DNA of 7,987 bases from Planctomycetia bacterium (GCA_009936695.1 JAACEA010000428.1:1-7987), one strand, 5' to 3'. Shown: positions 1-7,231, counted from the stretch's first letter. The notes: generated from the letters alone by a model not told the origin. Translations and numbers: made by a program.

Positions 1-930
1 CGGGACGATCTCGCGGATCGAGCCGGTGCGTCGATTCGCGACATCGCCGCGACGCGGAATCCCGCGGTGGCCGTCGATGCGATGAGGACCGCGGTGAACG
101 AACTCGTCGCAACCGCCCAGGACTCGAGCCGCACCGCCCGGCTCGTGACCGAGGTCGTCGGAGGCGACGACGAGGCGACCCGGCACGCCGTCTCGGTCTG
201 CCACCTGTCACTCCTGCTCGGACTCCTGCTTCGGAACCACGTGGCCTCCGAACGCCCTCGCCTCTCCCGGATACGAGCCACCGATCTCGCGCCTCTGGCA
301 CTGAGTGGACTCCTGCACGACATCGGGCGGATTCGCGTTCCCTGCGACGAGAACCTCGAGACACCCGATCCGACGACCGAAGCCGCACACTGCCTGGACG
401 CCCGGAGGATCCTCACCCGATCGGTCCCGGCCGCGGTCGTTGCCGCCGCGATGCAGCACCATCGACGCTTCGACGGAACCGGATTCCCGGCGTCCGCGGG
501 TCGTCGGACGTCGCCTCCCGCCGATCTCCATGTGTTCAGTCGGATCGTCGCGGTCGCCGACCATTTCGACCGCCGCCGGTCACTCCATCCCGAGGAGACC
601 CGGATCGAGTCCCTCGCCTGGATGACCGACCCCGTTCGACGCGGATGGTTCGACCCCACCGTGCTGGCGGCGCTCCCGATCGCCGTCCCCGCCCTCCCCC
701 CCGGGACCTCGGTCCGACTCTCGAACGGCCGGGAAGCAGTCGTACTCGTCCCCAACGAGCTTCACCCGCTCGGCCCGCTGGTACGCGAAATCCGACCGGG
801 GCGAACGGGGGCGGAAATCGATCTGGCGACCGACGCCGGGATCCACGCCACGCACCAGGACGGACGTCCGCTGCCTCCAATCGGGACCCTGCCCGAAGGG
901 CTCGCCGAGCCTCGTCGCCACGTGGCCTGA
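1..930 (+). CDS. HD-GYP domain protein, likely cyclic-di-GMP phosphodiesterase (5' end outside window)
   Basis: The frame is open from base 1 and has no in-frame stop before the TGA at 928-930, so the gene probably starts upstream. A GTG at 67 is the first start-like codon in the window, but nothing favours it. Counting from the first in-window codon, the HD-GYP signature is complete: E58 and H62 (ATRHAVSV), H106-D107 (GLLHDIGRIRVP), H130, H153-H154 with D158 (HHRRFDGTGFP), and D187 (RIVAVADHFD). These match the metal ligands known for the family. A short beta-rich tail follows (VRLSNGREAVVLVP), as is common after this domain. Two changes are visible: Lys to Arg in HDIGK, and GYP to GFP. The family hydrolyses cyclic di-GMP in the cytoplasm, often coupled to an N-terminal sensor or receiver domain, which cannot be seen here. 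Activity is inferred. The next gene, gyrB, is 240 bases away and probably separately transcribed. Confidence 0.88.
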   Translation, partial: RDDLADRAGASIRDIAATRNPAVAVDAMRTAVNELVATAQDSSRTARLVTEVVGGDDEATRHAVSVCHLSLLLGLLLRNHVASERPRLSRIRATDLAPLALSGLLHDIGRIRVPCDENLETPDPTTEAAHCLDARRILTRSVPAAVVAAAMQHHRRFDGTGFPASAGRRTSPPADLHVFSRIVAVADHFDRRRSLHPEETRIESLAWMTDPVRRGWFDPTVLAALPIAVPALPPGTSVRLSNGREAVVLVPNELHPLGPLVREIRPGRTGAEIDLATDAGIHATHQDGRPLPPIGTLPEGLAEPRRHVA

Positions 931-958
931 AGTTGGCCCGCAGGGAGCAGGGGAAGTC

Positions 959-977
959 GTTTCGAGCCCTCCGAAAC
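959..977 (+). terminator. Possible weak terminator hairpin after the HD-GYP gene
   Basis: A perfect 6-bp stem (GTTTCG at 959-964 with CGAAAC at 972-977) encloses a 7-base loop, 28 bases after the HD-GYP stop codon. It is followed only by a short CTTTC, not a true T-run. The position suits a terminator, but the stem is short and the assignment is weak. Confidence 0.25.
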
Positions 978-1001
978 ACCACTTTCGCGGCGGTTTTCCG
1001 G

Positions 1002-1007
1002 TAGAAT
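1002..1007 (+). promoter_or_regulatory. Candidate -10 box (TAGAAT) for gyrB
   Basis: TAGAAT differs from the sigma-70 consensus TATAAT at one position and lies in an A/T-richer patch of an otherwise GC-rich gap. No convincing -35 box lies 16-18 bases upstream; the best nearby sequence is CCACTT or CACTTT. Transcription would start near 1013-1015, giving a gyrB leader of about 155 bases that opens with the 1013-1036 stem-loop. Confidence 0.35.
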
Positions 1008-1012
1008 TCGGT

Positions 1013-1036
1013 GTCCCGAAGTTGATGCTTCGGGAC
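1013..1036 (+). other. Perfect 9-bp stem-loop in the gyrB upstream region
   Basis: GTCCCGAAG (1013-1021) pairs perfectly with CTTCGGGAC (1028-1036) around a 6-base loop, TTGATG. A G-T wobble and a further G-C pair (1011-1012 with 1037-1038) extend it to 11 pairs. No T-run follows, so it is not a classical intrinsic terminator. It begins almost exactly where a transcript from the TAGAAT box would begin, so it could be a 5'-terminal mRNA hairpin. It could equally be a factor-dependent end for the upstream gene or a protein-binding site. Confidence 0.4.
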
Positions 1037-1170
1037 GCGATCGATCAGGCCCGGAACGGCCGATCTTTCGACGCCTTCGCGTCACCTCGCGAACCCTGTC
1101 CGGCTGATCCGAGCCGGGCCCCTCCCGAGATGTCGCGCCCGAACCGCACCCCACCCGCTGAGCCCCGGCC

Positions 1171-3726
1171 ATGACCGATCCAACCGAACCCGTCGACGCC
1201 TCCACCGGCCAGGGTGGCGACTACACCAGCGATTCCATCCAGGTCCTCGAGGGTCTCGAGGCGGTTCGGAAGCGACCGGGCATGTACGTGGGCGGCACGG
1301 GACTCAACGCCCTCCACCACCTCGTCTACGAGTGCGTGGACAACGCGATCGACGAGGCCATGGCCGGCTTCGCGACCCGCGTGACGGTGCGACTGGGCAT
1401 CGACGGGTCCTGCGTCGTGACCGACGACGGCCGTGGCATGCCGACCGGCCCGATGAAGCACGAGAACCCGACGATCGACGGCCGACCCGCGGTCGAGGTG
1501 ATCCTCACCCAGCTCCACGCGGGCGGGAAGTTCGGCGACAACGCCTACAAGGTCTCCGGCGGGCTCCACGGCGTGGGCGTGAAGTGCGTCAACGCCCTTT
1601 CGGAGTGGACCCGCGTCGAAGTGGTCAAGGACGGCGGCGTCAAGGCGATCGAATTCTCCCGCGGCGAGGTCTCCAAACCGCTCGTGGACCTCGACCAGTC
1701 CGGCGTCATCGACATCCCCGAAGGCCGCAACGGCACCCGGATCTCCTTCAAACCCGACTCGACGATCTTCCCCGAGACCGAATTCCGGTTCGAGACCCTT
1801 CAGCATCGACTCCGCGAGCTGGCCTTTCTGAACTCGGGGGTCGTGATCCGGCTGATCGACGAGCGGGTCGACGCGTCCGGACGAATCCGCGAGGAGACCT
1901 ATCACGACGAGAAGGGCCTGCTCGCGTACGTCGCGCATCTCAACTCGGCGAAGAAGGCCGACAGCCCCATCATCCACTTCGAAGCCGGCGACGAGGAATT
2001 GCAGATCCGCGCCGAGATCGCGATGCAGTACACCGACTCGACGAGCGAGAACCTGCTCGCCTTCGGCAACAACATCTTCAATCCGGACGGCGGTACCCAC
2101 GTCCAGGGCTTCAAGACCGCCCTCACCCGGACCATCAACGGCTACTCGAAGAAGAACAACCTGCTCAAGGACGTCACGCCGAGCGGCGACGACCTCCGCG
2201 AAGGCCTGACCGCGATCGTGAGCGTGAAGATCGCCGATCCGCAGTTCAACAACCAGACCAAGGAAAAGCTGCTCAACCAGGAGGCGGAGAGCTTCGTCAG
2301 CAAGCTGGTCTCCGATGGACTCGGCGCCTGGCTCGACGAACACCCCCAGGAAGCGAAGCAGATCGCCCAGAAGGCGGTCCTCGCCGCCCAGGCGCGAGAA
2401 GCCGCCCGAAAGGCGCGCGAACTGATCAAGCGGAAGGGCGCACTCGATTCGGGCGGCATGCCGCACAAGCTCGCGGACTGTTCGAGCAACAAGGTCGAGG
2501 AGACCGAGATCTTCCTCGTCGAGGGTGATTCGGCGGGCGGAAGCGCGAAGGGCGGACGAAACCACGTCACGCAGGCCATCCTTCCGCTTCGCGGCAAACT
2601 GCTCAACGTCGAGAAGGCGAGGCTCGACAAGGTCCTCGGATTCGAGGAGATCCGCACGCTGATCCAGGCGCTGCAGTGCGGCATCGGCGAGGATTTCGAC
2701 GTCAGCAAGCTTCGATACGGCCGCATCATCATCATGACGGACGCCGACGTGGACGGCTCGCACATCCGCACGCTCCTGCTGACGTTCTTCTTCCGGCAGA
2801 TGTCGGAACTGGTTCGGCGGGGCCACGTTTACATCGCGCAGCCTCCGCTCTACCAGCTGCTTCGGGGCAAGAAGGCCTCGTACGTGCTGAACGATCGACG
2901 CATGAACGAGGTGCTCATCGACCAGTCCCTCGAGCACGCGGTCTTCGTCATCCGCGAGGACGACGGCGAAATTCGATCCCGCGTGGAGGGCGACGACGCC
3001 AGACGGCTTCTCCGCCGACTCGAACGACTCGACGAACTCGTCACCGTGTCCCAGCGCCGAGGCCTCCTCTTCACGGACCTGCTCGACGCCCGGCACCGCG
3101 ATCCCCAGGGCGAGGACCGGCTTCCCCACTTCCATCTTCGGTGGCAGTCCGGAGAGCGGCTCTGCTGGAGCGAGGCCGAGGCGATGGAGGCGATCGGGGC
3201 GAACGATCTGATCCTCGATACGTCGATCGATCCCGAGGCCGTCCCCGGTCCCGATCCCACCCGGGTCGCCACCGTCTGGGAACTCCACGAGAACCGGGAG
3301 ATCGACCGGATCATCGTGGAGCTCGCCGAGACCGGCGTCTCGATCGACGACTGGGCACTCGTCCAGGAGGAAGCGGTCACCGGTGAGCGACTGCCCACCC
3401 GCTACGGCTGGCTGGTCGCGACCCCGAAGAAGGATCCGCCCGAGGAGATCGTCGAAGCGGTGAACATCCCCGCGATCACCTCGACCATGCAGGAGGTCGG
3501 CCGCAGGGGCAGCGAAGTGAAGCGGTTCAAGGGTCTCGGTGAGATGGAAGCCGAACAACTCTGGGAGACCACGATGGATCCCGAGAAGCGGACCCTCCTG
3601 CGGGTCAGTTGGGACGCCGCGAGCGAAGCCGATGCCCTCTTCGCGACCCTGATGGGCGAGAACGTCGAGGCGCGCCGGAACTACATCGAGGCACACGCCC
3701 TCGAGGTGAAGAACCTCGATATCTGA
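1171..3726 (+). CDS. gyrB: DNA gyrase subunit B
   Basis: This is the ATPase subunit of DNA gyrase, which with GyrA introduces negative supercoils using ATP. The start is secure: an in-frame TGA at 1159-1161 lies four codons upstream of the ATG, though no Shine-Dalgarno sequence is visible. The 851 residues carry the GHKL ATPase domain with E54, N58, D85 and the DDGRGMP loop (85-91), a glycine-rich lid near 118-137, and the transducer QTK at 362-364. The TOPRIM domain has EGDSAGG (451-457), PLRGKLLNVEKA (472-483) and TDADVDGSHIRT (523-534), giving metal/catalytic residues E451, D524 and D526. The C-terminus has KRFKGLGEM (784-792) and EQLWETTMDPE (795-805). About 200 residues (roughly 577-777) are inserted between the QPPLY and KGLGEM motifs, in the position of the E. 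coli GyrB insertion. Overall length exceeds E. coli GyrB (804). GyrB rather than ParE is favoured by this architecture. No recF or dnaN lies directly upstream, and no gyrA directly downstream. Confidence 0.97.
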   Translation: MTDPTEPVDASTGQGGDYTSDSIQVLEGLEAVRKRPGMYVGGTGLNALHHLVYECVDNAIDEAMAGFATRVTVRLGIDGSCVVTDDGRGMPTGPMKHENPTIDGRPAVEVILTQLHAGGKFGDNAYKVSGGLHGVGVKCVNALSEWTRVEVVKDGGVKAIEFSRGEVSKPLVDLDQSGVIDIPEGRNGTRISFKPDSTIFPETEFRFETLQHRLRELAFLNSGVVIRLIDERVDASGRIREETYHDEKGLLAYVAHLNSAKKADSPIIHFEAGDEELQIRAEIAMQYTDSTSENLLAFGNNIFNPDGGTHVQGFKTALTRTINGYSKKNNLLKDVTPSGDDLREGLTAIVSVKIADPQFNNQTKEKLLNQEAESFVSKLVSDGLGAWLDEHPQEAKQIAQKAVLAAQAREAARKARELIKRKGALDSGGMPHKLADCSSNKVEETEIFLVEGDSAGGSAKGGRNHVTQAILPLRGKLLNVEKARLDKVLGFEEIRTLIQALQCGIGEDFDVSKLRYGRIIIMTDADVDGSHIRTLLLTFFFRQMSELVRRGHVYIAQPPLYQLLRGKKASYVLNDRRMNEVLIDQSLEHAVFVIREDDGEIRSRVEGDDARRLLRRLERLDELVTVSQRRGLLFTDLLDARHRDPQGEDRLPHFHLRWQSGERLCWSEAEAMEAIGANDLILDTSIDPEAVPGPDPTRVATVWELHENREIDRIIVELAETGVSIDDWALVQEEAVTGERLPTRYGWLVATPKKDPPEEIVEAVNIPAITSTMQEVGRRGSEVKRFKGLGEMEAEQLWETTMDPEKRTLLRVSWDAASEADALFATLMGENVEARRNYIEAHALEVKNLDI

Positions 3727-3841
3727 GCAAGGACGAAGGTATGACGCGGTGACGCGGCCGGATGGTCGTCGCGCCTCGATTCATCTTGTTCCAGCGCCTC
3801 GGCCCGGTACCATGGTCGGGAGCGGGGTCCGGCGGTTTCTC

Positions 3842-3861
3842 GGGATCGCCCGGGTGATCCC
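3842..3861 (+). other. Weak hairpin between gyrB and the secreted-protein gene
   Basis: GGGATCG (3842-3848) pairs with TGATCCC (3855-3861), including one G-T pair, around a CCCGGG loop. It lies 115 bases after the gyrB stop and has no T-run. It may help end gyrB transcription, but such short stems are expected by chance in this GC-rich sequence. The rest of 3727-3891 holds no gene or clear signal that I can see. Confidence 0.2.
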
Positions 3862-3893
3862 CATTCCGGATCGCCGGATCCGTCGACGCCAAC

Positions 3894-3899
3894 GATAAT
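3894..3899 (+). promoter_or_regulatory. Candidate -10 box (GATAAT) for the secreted-protein gene
   Basis: GATAAT matches five of six bases of the sigma-70 -10 consensus and sits in the only A/T-rich patch of the gap. No recognisable -35 box occurs at the usual distance (TCGCCG at 17 bases). Transcription would begin near 3906, leaving a short leader of about 18 bases that just covers the ribosome binding site. Confidence 0.33.
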
Positions 3900-3907
3900 T
3901 CGTCTCC

Positions 3908-3913
3908 AAGGAG
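3908..3913 (+). promoter_or_regulatory. Ribosome binding site (AAGGAG)
   Basis: A near-consensus Shine-Dalgarno AAGGAG ends 10 bases before the ATG at 3924. It fixes the start of the secreted-protein gene and contrasts with gyrB and moxR, which lack a visible one. Confidence 0.7.
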
Positions 3914-3923
3914 AAAGAACCCC

Positions 3924-5513
3924 ATGCGTCAATTCCGCAACCCATCGGCGGCTGTGCTTCTGGCCGGAGGCTTGATGCTGACATCGCTCGCGGCCGCACC
4001 TTGCGCCGCCGGCGACGAGCCGTGCAATCCACTCGACATCTTCAATCCGGTCTCGTTCCCGCCGACCGGTTTCTATCCGCTGGCGGACTGGGTCAAGCAG
4101 TACAACAGGTCGACGCTCCTCCTCGGCCCGGACAACGCTCCCATCGGCGCGCCCGCGAGCGTGACCACCGAGCAGCCTGACCTGGTCTGGGAGAAGCTGG
4201 TCTCGTTCCCGGAATCCGATCAACCGCTCACCATCAACGTCCAGTACCACCCGGACGATCCCCCCGTGCCGTACACGATCGACAATCCGGTGATCGTGAT
4301 CAGTCTCAATGTGAACAAGCCGTCGACCTTCGCCGGCGGCGGGTTCCGATCCGTGCGCGACGCCTACCTGCCGATTCTCGACCTGGATTCGAACGGGGAG
4401 GCGGTGTTCCGACCCTACGAAGTCAACACGCATGACAAGACGTACAACAACTGGATGACGGCCCACATCGCCGAACAGGAGGACGGCGGCGTCGTGTACG
4501 CCCCCGGTACCACGCTCCACTACGTCCGGGAGGTACTGGGACTTGGCGGCTGCTCCGATCCGGAAGACCCCGCGCCGAACGCCATGCCCTGCGTGCTCGC
4601 GCCGTCGATCGCGGTGTCGGGCGTCGGCATGCCCTACATGTTTCCGGGGGACGACGGATCCGTCCCGTTCAGCGACCCGTGGGAGTACCGCCCGGGCATC
4701 GGCGCGGATCAGCCGGCGAGCGCTCGATGGTGGAAGCAGCAGCTCTACGTGTTCGTGGCCGATCGCGACGCGTTCGTCAGGCCGTCCTTCAATCCGTCGA
4801 TGCGCCGGACGACCGAGCGACTCCCCACGCAGAACGGACGTCCGATCTGGTCCGTCGAGAAGGGGGTCGGAAGCTACCGGGCACCGACCGCCGACGAACC
4901 GCTCTACGACGCCTACATCACCGCCACCGCGGACTTCGTCGGCTACACCGACAACGGTCGAAACAACCCGCCGACCGAGTATCGGGGAACGCAGGGTTTC
5001 GAGGACTGGCTCGTGAAGTGGAAGTCGAACAGCTGGGACTCGGCCCCCCGCGACTGGCAGGACCTCGACTACGTGGTGGGATTCCCATTCAGCGGCCTCG
5101 GCCTCACGCTCAACTGGAACGAGTTCGACCCGGAGGCGAAGGACTTCGTGCCGGGTGATCTGAGCGGAAGCTTCGGGGCGGCGAGCGAGATGATCCACGC
5201 CACGCATCACCCGATGTTCCTCATCACCTACATCGAACCGCATCAGTACCTGAACGAACCCGCGGCGGGCGAGGTGCCGTGGTGCGATACCTGCCCCGGC
5301 GATTTCAATCGGGACGGCATGGTCGACGGCAGCGACCTCGCCGAACTGCTTCTCCACTGGGACTACGGCGGCGTTCCATCGGCCGATGGGCAGTGCTTCA
5401 ATCTCGATCGTCAATCACCGACCATCGATTCCGGTGATCTCGGACAGCTCCTCTCGAACTGGGGCGGTTGCGCGTGGCCGCTTCCCGACTTCCGTCCGGC
5501 GGACTGCCCCTGA
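3924..5513 (+). CDS. Secreted protein of unknown function with dockerin-like C-terminal repeat
   Basis: The 529-residue product begins with a Sec signal peptide: basic MRQFRNPS, a hydrophobic core (about 9-25) and small residues before likely cleavage near A28-G30. It is not a lipoprotein, because Pro precedes C27. I do not recognise residues 31-450. They are rich in aromatic residues, Pro and Asp, show no further membrane helix, and contain C210 and C223, which could form a disulfide. Residues 454-516 form a dockerin-type tail. The first calcium loop is canonical (D460, N462, D464, D468, D471 in GDFNRDGMVDGSDL). The second (about 493-505, FNLDRQSPTIDSGDL) has an extra residue and lacks the usual Asp-Gly pair, so it is degenerate; LLSNWGGC closes the tail. 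Such tails are common on exported proteins of Phycisphaerae, where their role (surface anchoring, sorting or calcium-dependent assembly) is not established. The start is supported by AAGGAG 10 bases upstream. The gene stands alone, between gyrB and the convergent queC. Confidence 0.85.
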   Translation: MRQFRNPSAAVLLAGGLMLTSLAAAPCAAGDEPCNPLDIFNPVSFPPTGFYPLADWVKQYNRSTLLLGPDNAPIGAPASVTTEQPDLVWEKLVSFPESDQPLTINVQYHPDDPPVPYTIDNPVIVISLNVNKPSTFAGGGFRSVRDAYLPILDLDSNGEAVFRPYEVNTHDKTYNNWMTAHIAEQEDGGVVYAPGTTLHYVREVLGLGGCSDPEDPAPNAMPCVLAPSIAVSGVGMPYMFPGDDGSVPFSDPWEYRPGIGADQPASARWWKQQLYVFVADRDAFVRPSFNPSMRRTTERLPTQNGRPIWSVEKGVGSYRAPTADEPLYDAYITATADFVGYTDNGRNNPPTEYRGTQGFEDWLVKWKSNSWDSAPRDWQDLDYVVGFPFSGLGLTLNWNEFDPEAKDFVPGDLSGSFGAASEMIHATHHPMFLITYIEPHQYLNEPAAGEVPWCDTCPGDFNRDGMVDGSDLAELLLHWDYGGVPSADGQCFNLDRQSPTIDSGDLGQLLSNWGGCAWPLPDFRPADCP

Positions 5514-5549
5514 TTCGCGGGCGACGTCCCCGAATCGAACCAGTAGGAG

Positions 5550-5584
5550 ATCGCCCCGCGGAAGCATCGCTTCCGCGGGGCGAT
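5550..5584. terminator. Perfect 15-bp stem-loop between convergent genes (bidirectional terminator candidate)
   Basis: Bases 5550-5564 are the exact reverse complement of 5570-5584, with a 5-base CATCG loop. The stem is very GC-rich. It lies 36 bases after the stop of the secreted-protein gene and 29 bases after the queC stop on the other strand, the expected place for a shared terminator. Neither strand has a T-run after the stem, so termination would not follow the classical intrinsic model; blocking of 3' exonucleases is another possible role. The rest of 5514-5613 shows nothing else. Confidence 0.6.
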
Positions 5585-5613
5585 GCGATTCCATCGGGCG
5601 ACGCGACGGCCGG

Positions 5614-6285
5614 TCAGGCTTCGGCGATCGCCGCTTGCCGGAGAATGCAGGAGTCGCACCTTCCGCAAGGCGTCCCGTCGTCATCGGGGTCGTAACAGCT
5701 CAACGTCCGATCGATCGGCACGTCGAGCGCGCGGGCCTTTCGGACGATGTCGACCTTGCCGAGCTCCGCCAGCGGCGAGACGAACCGCGGTCCGTGCCCT
5801 TCCACGCCGGCCTTGGTCGCGAGATCGGACATTCGCTGGAACGCGGCGAGGTACTCGGGCCGGCAATCCGGATATCCCGAGTAGTCGATCGCGTTGATCC
5901 CGAGCCAGATCTCCTCCGCGGCCCGGACCTCCGCGTAGGCCATCGCGAAACTGAGGAAGATCGTGTTCCGGGCGGGCACGTAGGTGATGGGGATCGACGC
6001 CTCGGCGGGCTCGCCGGCGGTCCGGCCGTGACCGTCGACCCGATCCTTCGGCACCGCGATGTCGTCGGTGAGCGCGGACCCGCCGAACGCCCGCAGATCG
6101 ATCGAGAGCACCCGGTGTTCGCGAGCGCCGAGCCGATCAGCGAGCTCCGCGGCCCGTTCCAGTTCGATCCGATGCCGCTGGCCGTAGTCGAACGAGAGCG
6201 CGAAGCATTCGCGACCTTCGGCCTTCGCCCAGGCCAGGACGGTGGCGGAATCGAGACCGCCGGAAAGTAGGACGACCGCCTTCAT
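5614..6285 (-). CDS. queC: 7-cyano-7-deazaguanine (preQ0) synthase QueC
   Basis: QueC converts 7-carboxy-7-deazaguanine to preQ0 using ATP and ammonia in the cytoplasm. This is a step toward queuosine in tRNA (or 7-deazaguanine in DNA in some systems). The 223-residue protein has the usual family length. It starts [15 protein letters not shown], with the PP-loop SGGLDS at 8-13, then FDYGQRH (32-38), the [15 protein letters not shown] segment (100-114) and [15 protein letters not shown] (131-145). The zinc site is C197, C207, C210 and C213 ([16 protein letters not shown]). Nothing looks broken. The ATG lies 7 bases after the moxR stop on the same strand, so the two are probably co-transcribed; only a weak Shine-Dalgarno-like GAGCTGG precedes it. 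No queD, queE, queF or folE lies in the window, so the rest of the pathway must be elsewhere. No restriction or DNA-modification gene suggests a DNA-modifying role. Confidence 0.96.
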   Translation of the reverse strand: MKAVVLLSGGLDSATVLAWAKAEGRECFALSFDYGQRHRIELERAAELADRLGAREHRVLSIDLRAFGGSALTDDIAVPKDRVDGHGRTAGEPAEASIPITYVPARNTIFLSFAMAYAEVRAAEEIWLGINAIDYSGYPDCRPEYLAAFQRMSDLATKAGVEGHGPRFVSPLAELGKVDIVRKARALDVPIDRTLSCYDPDDDGTPCGRCDSCILRQAAIAEA

Positions 6286-6292
6286 CGCCAGC

Positions 6293-7222
6293 TCACACCG
6301 GACTCGGAACGGTTTCGAGAATCCGCTGCATGATGCGGCGGGCGGTGATGGTGTCGCCTTCGTGCATCGCGGTCTTGCTGACCACGCGATGGGCGCAGAC
6401 CGGAAGCACGTTCTCGACCACGTCCTCGGGGATGCAGTGGTCGCGACCGGCGAGCACCGCGGTGGCGCGGGCCGCCTGCGCGATCGCGAGCGAACCTCGC
6501 GGGCTCAGGCCGACGCGGAGGTCACCGTCTTCACGGGTCGCGGTCGCGAGCGCGATGATGTAGTCGGCGAGACTTCGATCGAGCCGGACCGCGTCGGTGG
6601 TGGCCTGCAGGGCGAGGACGTCCTCCCGGGTGAGCACCGGATCCAGCGATTTCAGCGTGGTCCGGGCCGGTTGCACGTCGAGGATCCGAACCTCGTCGTC
6701 CGGCGCGGGATACCCGAGACTGATCCGCATCAGGAAGCGGTCGAGCTGGTTCTCGGGCAGGAAGTAGGTTCCCTCGAACTCGTAGGGGTTCTGGGTCGCG
6801 ATCACCATGAACGGCTCCGGCAGCGGGTGCATCGCGCCTTCCGCCGAGACCTGGCCTTCGCTCATCGCCTCGAGCATCGCCGACTGGGTGCGAGGCGTGG
6901 TCCGATTGACCTCGTCCGCCAGGACGATGTTGGCGAAGATCGGCCCCTTGCGGAACTCGAAGTCGTCGCGTTGGCGATTCAGCACCGCCGCTCCGGTGAT
7001 GTCGGTGGGAAGCAGATCCGGCGTGCACTGGATCCGGGTGAAGTCCGCGTGGATCGATCGGGCCAGCGCGTTCGCCAGCACCGTCTTGCCGACCCCGGGC
7101 ACGTCCTCGACGAGGACGTGGCCACGGGCGAGCAGGCAGGCCACGAGCCGGTCCACCACTCGGGCGTTGCCCATGTAGACGGAGGCGATCGACTCACGCA
7201 ACTTGTTCAGGGAGTCCTGCAT
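6293..7222 (-). CDS. MoxR-family AAA+ ATPase
   Basis: The 309-residue product is a full-length MoxR-type AAA+ ATPase. Motifs in order: Walker [10 protein letters not shown] (39-47), Walker [10 protein letters not shown] (99-107, with D103-E104), a sensor 1 region VIATQNP (140-146), an arginine-finger region [10 protein letters not shown] (157-166), and sensor 2 GLSPRG (239-243) in the C-terminal lid. MoxR proteins act as cytoplasmic chaperone-like ATPases that help mature or activate partner proteins, often ones with von Willebrand A (VWA) domains. The ATG at 7222 was chosen because homologues begin close to this point and no ATG, GTG or TTG lies shortly upstream in frame. The open frame continues to 7897, but that stretch runs opposite the zinc-ribbon gene and reads as low-complexity shadow sequence. 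The gene is followed by queC rather than the usual DUF58/VWA partners, so its client is unknown. No Shine-Dalgarno is visible; the transcript may be almost leaderless. Confidence 0.93.
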   Translation of the reverse strand: MQDSLNKLRESIASVYMGNARVVDRLVACLLARGHVLVEDVPGVGKTVLANALARSIHADFTRIQCTPDLLPTDITGAAVLNRQRDDFEFRKGPIFANIVLADEVNRTTPRTQSAMLEAMSEGQVSAEGAMHPLPEPFMVIATQNPYEFEGTYFLPENQLDRFLMRISLGYPAPDDEVRILDVQPARTTLKSLDPVLTREDVLALQATTDAVRLDRSLADYIIALATATREDGDLRVGLSPRGSLAIAQAARATAVLAGRDHCIPEDVVENVLPVCAHRVVSKTAMHEGDTITARRIMQRILETVPSPV

Positions 7223-7231
7223 GGATCGTCG

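Noticed and set aside
67..69. GTG at 67 as the true start of the HD-GYP gene
   Set aside because: The frame is open to base 1, no ribosome binding site precedes the GTG, and HD-GYP proteins usually carry more sequence before the domain.
1045..3696. An 883-codon open frame on the minus strand opposite gyrB
   Set aside because: It mirrors gyrB almost end to end and arises from GC-rich codon bias. Its translation is Leu/Val/Asp/Arg-rich with no recognisable motif, while the plus strand encodes an unmistakable gyrase B.
3997..4007. Lipoprotein lipobox around C27 of the secreted protein
   Set aside because: The residue before the Cys is Pro, which does not fit the Ala/Gly/Ser required there, so ordinary signal peptidase I cleavage is more likely.
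3681..5414. A 577-codon minus-strand frame opposite the secreted-protein gene
   Set aside because: The plus strand has a signal peptide, a strong ribosome binding site and a dockerin-like tail. The minus frame is His/Arg/Val-rich shadow sequence without domains.
5386..6270. A 294-codon plus-strand frame across the 5550-5584 stem-loop and queC
   Set aside because: It runs through the convergent terminator region and lies opposite a complete queC, with no family features of its own.
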